Shown here one piece after another: positions 1-8,128 of a stretch of DNA of 64,000 bases. Numbering within the stretch: position 1 is the first letter of the stretch; each line of letters starts with the position of its first letter. Both the position numbers and the translations under genes were made by a program. The stretch covers positions 434,001 through 498,000 of the forward strand of contig NZ_KZ319287.1 of NCBI RefSeq assembly GCF_002744755.1, in the 5' to 3' direction. Origin of the DNA: Leeuwenhoekiella nanhaiensis. Its GTDB lineage: Bacteria > Bacteroidota > Bacteroidia > Flavobacteriales > Flavobacteriaceae. A model generated the notes under the pieces. The model saw only the letters and a list, made by a program, of their open reading frames with translations. It made no database searches and was not told the origin of the DNA.

Positions 1-726
1 CAGGGTTATGGTGTAGGTAATGCAATGCAGGCTTCTTTTGCTATAAGTAGCGCCATAACTGGTACCGGGGATGGTTATGGAGTGATAGGGCCAACAATTG
101 ATTTGCAGGAAGCTTATGAAGATGGTGATGAACGTAGAAAGGCAACTATAATGCTTGCCGGAGATTTTTATCCCAACATCAGGGCAGCTGATGGGGGCTA
201 CACAGTACCAGATGATATAAATGCTCAGAACACAAAAGCAGGTATTAAAAAATATGTGGTTGGTACACCAGCTGATAACAATGGTAATTCTGCAACGCAG
301 GCTGCATCTAACAATACCTACATAATGAGGTATGCCGATGTATTATTAATTAATGCCGAAGCAATTTTGGCAGGTGCTGCTTCAACAAGTGATGTTCAGG
401 CGCTTGAATCTTTTAATAGTGTACGTTTACGGGCAGGTCTGGGTAGTCTGCCTTCAATTACACTTGATGATATTTTACAAGAACGTAGAATTGAATTTGC
501 TATAGAGGGGGATTATTGGTTTGATTTAGGACGAATCGACCGTCAAACAGCCATTAATATTATAAGCAACCAGGAAAGAGGAACTTATAGTAATGAAGAA
601 CCACCTGAAATATTTACAGAGATGTATACTCCGGAAGCAGACGATTTCCTGTTGCCCTATCCTGCAACAGACGTGGCTTTAAATCCAAGACTGCTTGAAG
701 AACCAGTTCCTTATGAGTTTAATTAA
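1..726 (+). CDS. SusD-like outer-membrane glycan-binding lipoprotein (5' end cut by window edge)
   Basis: The reading frame is open from base 1 and ends at a TAA at 724-726, so about 241 C-terminal residues are visible; signal peptide and lipobox lie outside. SusD family proteins sit on the outer face of the outer membrane and pair with a SusC TonB-dependent channel to import oligosaccharides. The visible part has the conserved SusD C-terminal blocks: NTYIMRYADVLLINAEA, and ERRIEFAIEGDYWFDL, the usual ERR-EFA-EG-W-FDL signature. A surface glycan-binding protein and glycoside hydrolases follow on the same strand, which is normal order for a polysaccharide utilisation locus. The SusC partner is expected to the left of the window. 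Substrate (a mannan) is inferred only from the neighbouring enzymes. Confidence 0.93.
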   Translation, partial: QGYGVGNAMQASFAISSAITGTGDGYGVIGPTIDLQEAYEDGDERRKATIMLAGDFYPNIRAADGGYTVPDDINAQNTKAGIKKYVVGTPADNNGNSATQAASNNTYIMRYADVLLINAEAILAGAASTSDVQALESFNSVRLRAGLGSLPSITLDDILQERRIEFAIEGDYWFDLGRIDRQTAINIISNQERGTYSNEEPPEIFTEMYTPEADDFLLPYPATDVALNPRLLEEPVPYEFN

Positions 727-735
727 AAAACAGTG

Positions 736-1794
736 ATGATGAAGAAAATTAAATTTTTTAAACAGCAAATCAGTTGCGGCGGTATTCTAATACTAGCCCT
801 AATGTTAAGCCTGGGGTTAACCTCTTGTCAGCCCGATGATACAGGTGGTCTAGAAGCAACCGGCCCACCTAGTATAACAAGTGTGGCCCTTACAGCAAGA
901 GACTCTACCACTACAGTAGGACTTCGTCAAAATTCCTATACCATTTATGGAGAAAACTTAGCCACGACTCAAGAGGTTTATTTTAATGACACGGAAGCCT
1001 ATTTTAACCCAACATTGGTTACAAATAATGTTATTATTACAAGTATCCCTGAAGATGCACCCTACTTTGACGCCAGCGATGAGTTGCGTGTAGTTACATC
1101 AGAAGGTGTTGCGACAACTTTCTTTATGATTGAGCAACCAGCTCCTAGAATTACTTCATTTGCGCCATTGGCAGCAAGTGCCGGGGATATTGTTACCATT
1201 CAAGGTGAGATTTTTGAAGGTCTTGAATCCGTGCGATTTGGAGATGTTGAGGCTGAAATAGTTTCATCTACCACTACGGAAATACAGGTTGCAGTACCTG
1301 AAGGAATCGTACAGGCCTTTTTGTTTGTAGAAACAGCAGGGGGCATATCCCAGAGTACGCAATCCTTCGGATTTAAATTTGTGGTTTATGACGATGCATT
1401 AGCTCAAAGCTGGTGGATTGGGGGTTGGTCTGGTTCAGAAGATTTTGAAAGTACTGAGCGTGTAAAACGAGGTGATTTCTCGATCAAGAGAACCTATGAG
1501 GGAGGTTACTCAGGTTTTCAAATTGGCAATGGTGGTGCCACCATTGATCTTGCTGATAAGCAAGCCGTTAAAGTATCTATATATGGAGGAGAAGGAATCA
1601 ACGATGTAAAACTCGTATTAAACGGAAATTATGACGCAGGTGCAGTAATAACTATCAATCAGGGAGAATGGAACGATTTTACAATACCATTGTCACAATT
1701 GGGCTCTCCAGCTACACTTAACGAGATTGTCATTCAGGAATTTAGTGGTGCTGCCCCATCAGTAATTTATATAGATGACCTGGGATTGATTTAG
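736..1794 (+). CDS. Surface glycan-binding lipoprotein with two IPT/TIG domains (SGBP, SusE-position)
   Basis: A predicted outer-membrane lipoprotein: hydrophobic stretch ending in LGLTSC, then an acidic QPDDTGG linker. Two immunoglobulin-like IPT/TIG domains follow (about residues 45-135 and 137-215; the second begins PRITSFAPLAASAGDIVTI). The C-terminal third (from about 220) looks like a jelly-roll carbohydrate-binding domain, ending in the VIYIDDLGLI strand seen in surface glycan-binding proteins encoded after SusD. It starts 9 bases after the susD stop, so the two are co-transcribed. GTG at 733 and ATGs at 736 and 739 are all possible starts; ATG 736 was chosen. Role inferred: holding mannan-type chains at the cell surface. 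Confidence 0.85.
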   Translation: MMKKIKFFKQQISCGGILILALMLSLGLTSCQPDDTGGLEATGPPSITSVALTARDSTTTVGLRQNSYTIYGENLATTQEVYFNDTEAYFNPTLVTNNVIITSIPEDAPYFDASDELRVVTSEGVATTFFMIEQPAPRITSFAPLAASAGDIVTIQGEIFEGLESVRFGDVEAEIVSSTTTEIQVAVPEGIVQAFLFVETAGGISQSTQSFGFKFVVYDDALAQSWWIGGWSGSEDFESTERVKRGDFSIKRTYEGGYSGFQIGNGGATIDLADKQAVKVSIYGGEGINDVKLVLNGNYDAGAVITINQGEWNDFTIPLSQLGSPATLNEIVIQEFSGAAPSVIYIDDLGLI

Positions 1795-1821
1795 ACTTTT
1801 ATCCACTAATTATATTCAAAG

Positions 1822-1861
1822 TATTCCCTGTTTAAGCAATTTAAGCAGGGAATATTATTTT
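1822..1861 (+). terminator. Rho-independent terminator after the SGBP gene
   Basis: TATTCCCTG (1822-1830) pairs with CAGGGAATA (1846-1854); the stem continues inward to about 14 bp around a 5-base loop and is followed by TTATTTTAATTTTT. It separates the susD-SGBP transcript from the GH27 gene, so read-through or a separate promoter must feed the enzymes. Confidence 0.7.
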
Positions 1862-1873
1862 AATTTTTATACT

Positions 1874-3079
1874 ATGAAAAACCTTTTTTTTATTTTTTTT
1901 ATCACAGTGTTGAATTTTGAAAGCTATGCTCAGAAGTTTGATAATATTGCCGAAACGCCACCTATGGGTTGGAATAGTTGGAATAAATTTGCTTGTAATA
2001 TCAATGAACAAGTTATCAGAGCTGCTGCTGATGCAATGGTATCTAGCGGCATGAAAGATGCTGGTTATGAGTATATTGTAATAGATGACTGCTGGCACGG
2101 TGAGCGGGATGCTGATGGTTTTATTCATGCAGATAAGGAAAAATTTCCTTCCGGTATGAAAGCTTTAGCAGACTATATTCATAGCAAAGGCCTTAAGTTT
2201 GGGATATACTCAGACGCAGGGACTGAGACCTGTGGCGGTGAGCCTGGAAGCCGTGGTCACGAATATCAAGATGCCATTAAATATGCATCCTGGGGTGTCG
2301 ATTATTTAAAGTACGATTGGTGTAATACAGGAAAGCAAAACGCCGAAGCTTCTTACACAACAATGAGAAATGCTCTTTATAGCGCTGGTCGCCCAATTTT
2401 GTTTGCAATTTGCGAATGGGGTGATAACAAGCCTTGGGAATGGGCCCAGGATATTGGCCATATGTGGAGAACAACTGGGGATATTTATGCTTGCTGGGAT
2501 TGTGAAGAAGATCACGGAGACTGGTCATCTTGGGGCGTGCTTAAAATTTTAGATATGCAGGATGGCCTTAGAAAATATGCCGGTCCCGGGCACTGGAACG
2601 ATCCTGATATGATGGAAGTGGGAAATGGGATGTCTGTTGCTGAAGATCGCGCTCATTTTGCTATGTGGTGTATGCTCTCGGCTCCTTTAATAGCAGGAAA
2701 TGATTTAGCAGATATGAGCGCAGAAACAGTAGCTATCCTTACTAATAAAGATATGATCGCTATCAATCAGGATTCTCTAGGGATTCAAGGCTTCAAATAC
2801 AGTAGTAAAGAAGGACTTGAAACGTGGTTCAAGCCTCTCAAAAATGGAGACTGGGCTGTAACGTTTTTAAACCGGGCAGATCAAGAACATCAGGTAAATT
2901 TTAATTGGGAAGATCATCAAATAGAGGACCCTGATTTTGAATATCGCGTTGATTTTAAAAATACGTTATTTTCTGTAAGGGATATTTGGGCACAGAAAGA
3001 CTTAAAAACAACGAAACACGCTTTAAATGCACGAGTTGCACCACACGATGTGATTACGCTTCGCTTAGTTAAAAAATAA
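1874..3079 (+). CDS. GH27 alpha-galactosidase, secreted
   Basis: A 401-residue GH27 enzyme that removes alpha-1,6-galactose from galactomannan or galacto-oligosaccharides. An N-terminal signal peptide (about residues 1-19, ending SYAQ) predicts export. The family blocks are present: TPPMGWNSWN (about 28-37), DDCWH (71-75), the nucleophile Asp148 in YLKYDWC, and the acid/base block WNDPDMM (D243/D245). It ends with a short C-terminal beta domain. Length is normal for bacterial GH27. Together with the GH26 and epimerase genes this points to galactomannan or galactoglucomannan as substrate. Alternatives within clan GH-D (GH36, GH31) do not fit the motifs. Confidence 0.93.
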   Translation: MKNLFFIFFITVLNFESYAQKFDNIAETPPMGWNSWNKFACNINEQVIRAAADAMVSSGMKDAGYEYIVIDDCWHGERDADGFIHADKEKFPSGMKALADYIHSKGLKFGIYSDAGTETCGGEPGSRGHEYQDAIKYASWGVDYLKYDWCNTGKQNAEASYTTMRNALYSAGRPILFAICEWGDNKPWEWAQDIGHMWRTTGDIYACWDCEEDHGDWSSWGVLKILDMQDGLRKYAGPGHWNDPDMMEVGNGMSVAEDRAHFAMWCMLSAPLIAGNDLADMSAETVAILTNKDMIAINQDSLGIQGFKYSSKEGLETWFKPLKNGDWAVTFLNRADQEHQVNFNWEDHQIEDPDFEYRVDFKNTLFSVRDIWAQKDLKTTKHALNARVAPHDVITLRLVKK

Positions 3080-3094
3080 ATATATCTCATTAAA

Positions 3095-3176
3095 AAAAAG
3101 CGGCTGTTTAAAAGCAAATTCTAGAGTCAATTCGATCTCAGTTTAAGATTTAAAAACTTTTAGACAGCCTTTTCTT
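3095..3176. terminator. Bidirectional terminator between convergent GH27 and epimerase genes
   Basis: GGCTGTTTAAAAG (3102-3114) pairs with CTTTTAGACAGCC (3157-3169) with one G-T wobble, giving a 13-bp stem with a long loop. An A-run lies to the left and TTTTCTT to the right, so it can stop transcripts from both sides. Confidence 0.6.
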
Positions 3177-3189
3177 ATAAACTTTTATT

Positions 3190-4527
3190 CTACTCTTCTA
3201 AAAGTTTCAAGCAATTAATCAGCGCTCTAAAGTTGTGGTAATTAGCTTTCCAAACATGACCTTTAAGATTGTTTTTCGTTTCCGGTTTGCTGTCCTGGCC
3301 CCATTCATACCAGCCTCCATAGCGATCATCCATAAAAAAGGTGTTTACGTACTCCCATAAATGAATGAAGTAAACGCCGTAGTTATGGCTGTCATTTGGG
3401 AAATGGTGTTGCATGATCAGGAGAGTGTTTAAACCTTCAGCTTGTGACCACCAGTTTTTGTCTGAATTTACGATGGTGAGTGATTGATCTGCACCGAAAT
3501 AATATCCGCCGTCATAGAAGCCCCCAAATGCTTTGTCCCAACCATTTTCAATAGCATGGTCTACCATCATTTTCCCTTTTAGTAACGTTTCTTCAGTATC
3601 CTTACGCTTCAGGATTTCAGAAGCTTCCAGCATTAAATATGCGATTTCTACATCGTGACCAAACGAAACATGATCCAGATAATAGTGTTTTTTTATGATA
3701 TCTTTTGTCTCCTCATTAAAGGTTACTGGGGTCCAGTCTGGCTCAAAAAACAGATTCATATAATTTCTATCATTCACGATAGTATTTCTAATGAGTAACA
3801 GTAGTTCTTCAAGTCTCTCTGCTACAAGTTTTTCTGGCCACACTTTGTACAATTCGGTAAAAGCTTCCAGCAAATGTATAGAGCTGTTTTGATCTTTATA
3901 ACCTATTTCTGACGTAGAATCAAATGTTGAATCTCTAAGAATGGGAGAGCCGTCCCTATTTAAAGATTGGTAATATCCTTTATTAATGGGATCGTGACTA
4001 TGTTCTTCAAGCCACAAAAATGTTTTCTTTGCGAGTTCGAGGGCCTGCTCATCTTTAGAAACCCTATAATATGCCGCCAGCCCGTAAAGTGCAAAGGAGT
4101 TTCCATAGGCCGTTTTTTCTTCTCCTTTTTTGGCAATTGGTTTTCCCTCCTTAGACACAAGATTGTAAAAACCACCAAATTTTTGATCCCACATTACCTC
4201 TTTTAAAAATTTAAAGCCGTGTGCGGCATAGTTTAAATAGTCATCTCGATCTGAGAAAAACTCAGCAGTTAAAGAACACGTCCAAATGTGCCGCGCCTGA
4301 GTGACAATCATCTTATTATGCATTTCTCCTAATTTAAAGTCATAAGTGATTTCGCTAAAATAACCCCCATGTTCATAATCAAGAACTAAGGGGTACCACT
4401 TATCAATCATATTGTCTGTTACATCAATTCTCATTTGAGAACGTATAGCCTCGAGCGCATTGCTGTTTTGACAAAAACTGATTGAAACGGTAAAAAATAC
4501 CAGGCAAAAAAGAGTTAGGGTTTTCAT
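3190..4527 (-). CDS. N-acylglucosamine 2-epimerase family; probable cellobiose/mannobiose 2-epimerase, exported
   Basis: A 445-residue (alpha/alpha)6-barrel epimerase of the AGE superfamily. Cellobiose/mannobiose 2-epimerases convert the reducing-end sugar of beta-1,4 disaccharides (mannobiose to mannosylglucose), a known step in bacterial mannan use. Family features: DYEHGGYFSEI near residue 50, NKMIVTQARHIWT (about 71-83), HVSFGHDVEIAYL (about 287-299), and the late GGWYEWG and KGHVWKANYHN blocks that carry the catalytic histidines. It starts with MKTLTLFCLVFFTVSISFC, a clear signal peptide, so the enzyme is probably periplasmic; the characterised family members I know of are cytoplasmic. 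It is the only gene of the locus on the minus strand. Substrate is inferred from neighbours. Confidence 0.85.
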   Translation of the reverse strand: MKTLTLFCLVFFTVSISFCQNSNALEAIRSQMRIDVTDNMIDKWYPLVLDYEHGGYFSEITYDFKLGEMHNKMIVTQARHIWTCSLTAEFFSDRDDYLNYAAHGFKFLKEVMWDQKFGGFYNLVSKEGKPIAKKGEEKTAYGNSFALYGLAAYYRVSKDEQALELAKKTFLWLEEHSHDPINKGYYQSLNRDGSPILRDSTFDSTSEIGYKDQNSSIHLLEAFTELYKVWPEKLVAERLEELLLLIRNTIVNDRNYMNLFFEPDWTPVTFNEETKDIIKKHYYLDHVSFGHDVEIAYLMLEASEILKRKDTEETLLKGKMMVDHAIENGWDKAFGGFYDGGYYFGADQSLTIVNSDKNWWSQAEGLNTLLIMQHHFPNDSHNYGVYFIHLWEYVNTFFMDDRYGGWYEWGQDSKPETKNNLKGHVWKANYHNFRALINCLKLLEE

Positions 4528-4655
4528 TGGAAAGAAATTTTATGGATAAATATACTGGAATGAAAGCATCATCCATTAACTGTGAAAATATCCTATGAGG
4601 AATAGACAAAAAAGTATTAAGCAAGCCAAGGGGGAGCAAACTAACTTTAGAATTT

Positions 4656-7154
4656 ATGATTCGAATTAAATACTATCACATACTATTTTTCCTAACTACT
4701 ATAAACTTAAATAGTCAAAAAATTGCTGATTCTTTAAAGGGTTTTAAAATCAATGACTTAGAATATTTAGAAATGCGTGGTGCCAATGTTATGCTTGCCC
4801 ACGACTTTTATCCCGAAAGTCACCAAGGTGGCGTGGGCATTATTCAAAATGGCTTTCGGATAGCTACAAATGGAGACTTAAGACTTGAACCGGCACCAGG
4901 CCAATGGCAGCCGGTTCCAAAAGTTGGAGTGCGTCAGGTAGATCTAAAAAATCAAGTAATACAGGTGCGGATGAGTTATCCTGATCCTTCAAAAAATGGT
5001 AAAGGTTTTAACCCTATAGCGTATCCAGATCTTCAATTAGCATATGACCTTAAGGTTAAAGCAAACGGTAAATCTTTCATTTTAAGCATTGACCTTGAGG
5101 AACCGATACCGAAGGAATGGGAAGGGAAAATAGGGTTAAACCTAGAACTTTTCCCGGGTATTTTATTCGGAAAAACATATTATATGGATACAGATTTTGG
5201 CCTATTTAGCCGTCAGGCAAATGGACCGGGTTATTATACTAAAGATGGGGAATACAGGCTAGAACCTTTAGCAAAGGGTCAAAAGCTTGTAATTGCACCA
5301 GATTTTCCCGCACAAACCCTGGAAATCAACAATCGTGTACCTGAATCAAAATTAGAATTGTTGGACGGAAGGGCTATACACAGTAATGGCTGGTTTATAG
5401 TGAGATCTTTAGTACCATCTGGGAAAACTAAAAATGCCGTGGAGTGGGAAATTACTCCCAACGTACTCGATGGTTTTACTTATGATCCCATAATTCAACA
5501 TTCTCAGGTAGGGTATCATCCCAATCAAGATAAAATTGCCATAATTGAAACTGACCCCAATGCTATTGAAGTGGCATTTGCCAAATTATATCGTATCAAT
5601 CCCTTAGGGGAACATATAGAAGTTCTTACTAAAGAACCAAAAGTTTGGGGAAATTTTTTAAGATACAAGTATCTTCAATTTGATTTCAGTGAAATAAGAG
5701 ATTCCGGTTTATATGTACTGAAATACGGTAAAAGCCTTTCGCAGCCTTTTCAAATACATAAAAATGTATATAAGAGAGGTGTATGGCAACCCACTCTAGA
5801 GTATTTTCTTCCGGTACAAATGTGTCATATGCGTGTAAATGACCGCTATAAGGTCTGGCATGGACTTTGTCATCTAGATGATGCACGCATGGCTCCCGTA
5901 GCTTTAAATCATTTTGATGGTTACTTACAAGGATCTTCAACCTTAACAGCATTCAAACCAGGAGAACACGTACCCCAATTAAATCAGGGCGGCTGGCATG
6001 ATGCTGGGGATTTTGATCTGCGGGTTGAGTCACAGGCCTCTACAGTGCAGGGCTTGGCGCATATCTATGAAATTTTTGACTTAAACTATGACAATACAAG
6101 TGTTGATCAAAAATCGCGTATTGTTGAAATCCTGAAACCAGATGGTAAACCAGATGTATTACAGCAAGTAGAGCATGGAGTCCTTTCTATAATAGGTGGG
6201 TATAGTGCTCTGGGGCGTTTTTATCGGGGCATAATAGTACCTACCAAAAGACAGTATACCTTATTGGGGGACCCTGTAAATCATAGCGACAACACTATTT
6301 TTTCTAATTCCCTAGCAGATCAAAATATCCCGGTGGGATTAGCCGGTGCACCAGACGATCGCTGGGTTTTTACAGAAGAAAATCCCGCCCGGGAACTGTC
6401 TACTGCAGCTGCCTTAGCCGCGGCAGCACGGGTTTTAAAAAATTACAATCCAGATCTTGCTGCTAAGTGCCTGTCTATTGCAAAAGGTATTTGGACCTCA
6501 AATGATCAAGAAGCATTTATCCCTAAATTAGAATTGGCGGTAGAACTTTTAAGGACCACTCAGAACACAGAATACGCAAAATACCTTATTAAAAATACAG
6601 AAGGGATACTTGCAGATATAGAAAATACAGGCTGGATTGTAGGGCAGGCATTACCCTTAATTACCGAGCCTTTGTTTAAAAAACAATTGCATACCGCAGT
6701 AAGAGGGTATTTTCAGAAAGTAGTAGAATTAGGAAAAAAAACACCTTATGGTTTGCCCTACGAACCAAATATTTGGGGTGCTGGCTGGGGAATTCAAAAC
6801 TTTGGAATGAAGCAATATTATTTTCACAGAAGCTATCCCAAAATTTTTCCTAAAGACTATTTGCTAAGTGCTCTCAACTTTATTTTAGGTGTACACCCGG
6901 GGGTAAATACTTCTTCTTTTGCTTCAGGGGTGGGTGTGCGATCTTTAACTCAAGCCTATGGTATGAATCGTGGAGAGTTTTCTTATATACCCGGAGGTGT
7001 TGGTTCTGGAACTGCTTTAATAAGACCGGATTTTCCCGAGTTATTGGAGTGGCCGTTCCTTTGGCAACAAACCGAATACGTATTAGGGGGTGGAACCACA
7101 GATTACATTTTTCTGGTGCTTGCTGCAGATCAAATTTTAAATGATTTACCATGA
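4656..7154 (+). CDS. GH9 glycoside hydrolase (endoglucanase-type) with N-terminal Ig-like domain
   Basis: An 832-residue secreted enzyme. After a signal peptide (about 1-20) there is a long N-terminal region of about 260 residues with no obvious catalytic motif, then the CelD-type N-terminal Ig-like domain (HSQVGYHPNQDKIAIIE onward) and a GH9 (alpha/alpha)6 barrel. The GH9 signature GGWHDAGDFD gives the catalytic base pair D449/D452; the C-terminal proton donor is probably E807 in QQTEYVLGG. FILGVHPGVNTSSF matches the usual substrate-binding block. GH9 members cleave beta-1,4-glucan and some act on glucomannan, which fits this locus. The stop codon overlaps the next start (ATGA at 7151-7154), so it is translationally coupled to the GH26 gene. 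Confidence 0.87.
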   Translation: MIRIKYYHILFFLTTINLNSQKIADSLKGFKINDLEYLEMRGANVMLAHDFYPESHQGGVGIIQNGFRIATNGDLRLEPAPGQWQPVPKVGVRQVDLKNQVIQVRMSYPDPSKNGKGFNPIAYPDLQLAYDLKVKANGKSFILSIDLEEPIPKEWEGKIGLNLELFPGILFGKTYYMDTDFGLFSRQANGPGYYTKDGEYRLEPLAKGQKLVIAPDFPAQTLEINNRVPESKLELLDGRAIHSNGWFIVRSLVPSGKTKNAVEWEITPNVLDGFTYDPIIQHSQVGYHPNQDKIAIIETDPNAIEVAFAKLYRINPLGEHIEVLTKEPKVWGNFLRYKYLQFDFSEIRDSGLYVLKYGKSLSQPFQIHKNVYKRGVWQPTLEYFLPVQMCHMRVNDRYKVWHGLCHLDDARMAPVALNHFDGYLQGSSTLTAFKPGEHVPQLNQGGWHDAGDFDLRVESQASTVQGLAHIYEIFDLNYDNTSVDQKSRIVEILKPDGKPDVLQQVEHGVLSIIGGYSALGRFYRGIIVPTKRQYTLLGDPVNHSDNTIFSNSLADQNIPVGLAGAPDDRWVFTEENPARELSTAAALAAAARVLKNYNPDLAAKCLSIAKGIWTSNDQEAFIPKLELAVELLRTTQNTEYAKYLIKNTEGILADIENTGWIVGQALPLITEPLFKKQLHTAVRGYFQKVVELGKKTPYGLPYEPNIWGAGWGIQNFGMKQYYFHRSYPKIFPKDYLLSALNFILGVHPGVNTSSFASGVGVRSLTQAYGMNRGEFSYIPGGVGSGTALIRPDFPELLEWPFLWQQTEYVLGGGTTDYIFLVLAADQILNDLP

Positions 7155-8128
7155 AAAAAATAGCCTTGGTGCTGGGTGTTATGCTCTCTAATTTAAATTA
7201 TGCCCAAATACCGGTAAATGAGAATGCAACTCCCGAAGCGAAACAACTGTTGATTTATATAGCCTCTTTAGGAGATAGAATCTTATCTGGTCAGCACAGT
7301 TATAATGAAGATCCTGGTAAGTTTTATGAGTCGGTTTATAAAATTACCGGGGACTATCCTGCGGTTTGGGGAACAGATTTTTATTGGAACGGTCAAAACG
7401 ATCCCGGAGAGCGCGTTGTCAAGAGTGCAATTGAAAAAGCTAAGGAAGGCGCATTGGTGACCTTAATGTGGCACGTAGGCAGGCCTACAGACAGCCCACC
7501 TTATGATTGGAGCGAAAGCGTACAAAACAAGCTGAGTGATGAAAACTGGAAACAATTGCTTTCTCCTGGTACTGATCTTCATTCCAGATGGCTAAAGCAA
7601 GTTGATCATATAGCCTCATACCTTAAAGACTTGGAAAAAGCGCGAATACCGGTCTTATGGAGGCCTTATCATGAGATGAATGGGGTTTGGTTTTGGTGGG
7701 GAAATAAACCGGCAGCCTATAAAAAACTTTGGAAAATGCTCTACAACCGCTTAACAGAGTATCATCAATTAAATAACTTGATTTGGGTATGGAATGCAAA
7801 TGCACCGCGTGATATCCCCTTTGATGAGGCTTATGCTTATGAGGGCTTTTATCCGGGACCTGAATATGTAGATATACTTGCTACAGATGTTTATCACTAT
7901 GATTATGAGCAGCACGATTATGAGGCACTTTTAAAGCTTGCTGCCGGTAAGCCTATAGCGCTTGGGGAAGTGGGAGAATTACCGAAACCTAATATTCTTC
8001 AAAAACAACCTCAATGGTCTTGGTTTATGGTGTGGTCTAATTGGCTTGAGACTGCAAATACGGTCAATCGTGTTCAAGAAATCTATAATTACTCAAAAAC
8101 ACTATCAAAAGATGAAATTAAAAAATAA
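7151..8128 (+). CDS. GH26 beta-mannanase
   Basis: A 325-residue GH26 enzyme, clan GH-A, that cuts beta-1,4-mannan. Signal peptide MKKIALVLGVMLSNLNYAQ. Acid/base Glu175 lies in WRPYHEMNG and the nucleophile Glu273 in ALGEVGE; both are the family signatures. The conserved LSGQHSY and TLMWHVGRPTD blocks (about 45-51 and 104-113) are also present. The protein is single-domain with no carbohydrate-binding module, which suggests action on oligosaccharides, possibly in the periplasm. It overlaps GH9 by 4 bases upstream and the next hydrolase by 17 bases downstream, forming one translation-coupled block. It is the gene that most directly supports a mannan substrate. Confidence 0.93.
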   Translation: MKKIALVLGVMLSNLNYAQIPVNENATPEAKQLLIYIASLGDRILSGQHSYNEDPGKFYESVYKITGDYPAVWGTDFYWNGQNDPGERVVKSAIEKAKEGALVTLMWHVGRPTDSPPYDWSESVQNKLSDENWKQLLSPGTDLHSRWLKQVDHIASYLKDLEKARIPVLWRPYHEMNGVWFWWGNKPAAYKKLWKMLYNRLTEYHQLNNLIWVWNANAPRDIPFDEAYAYEGFYPGPEYVDILATDVYHYDYEQHDYEALLKLAAGKPIALGEVGELPKPNILQKQPQWSWFMVWSNWLETANTVNRVQEIYNYSKTLSKDEIKK

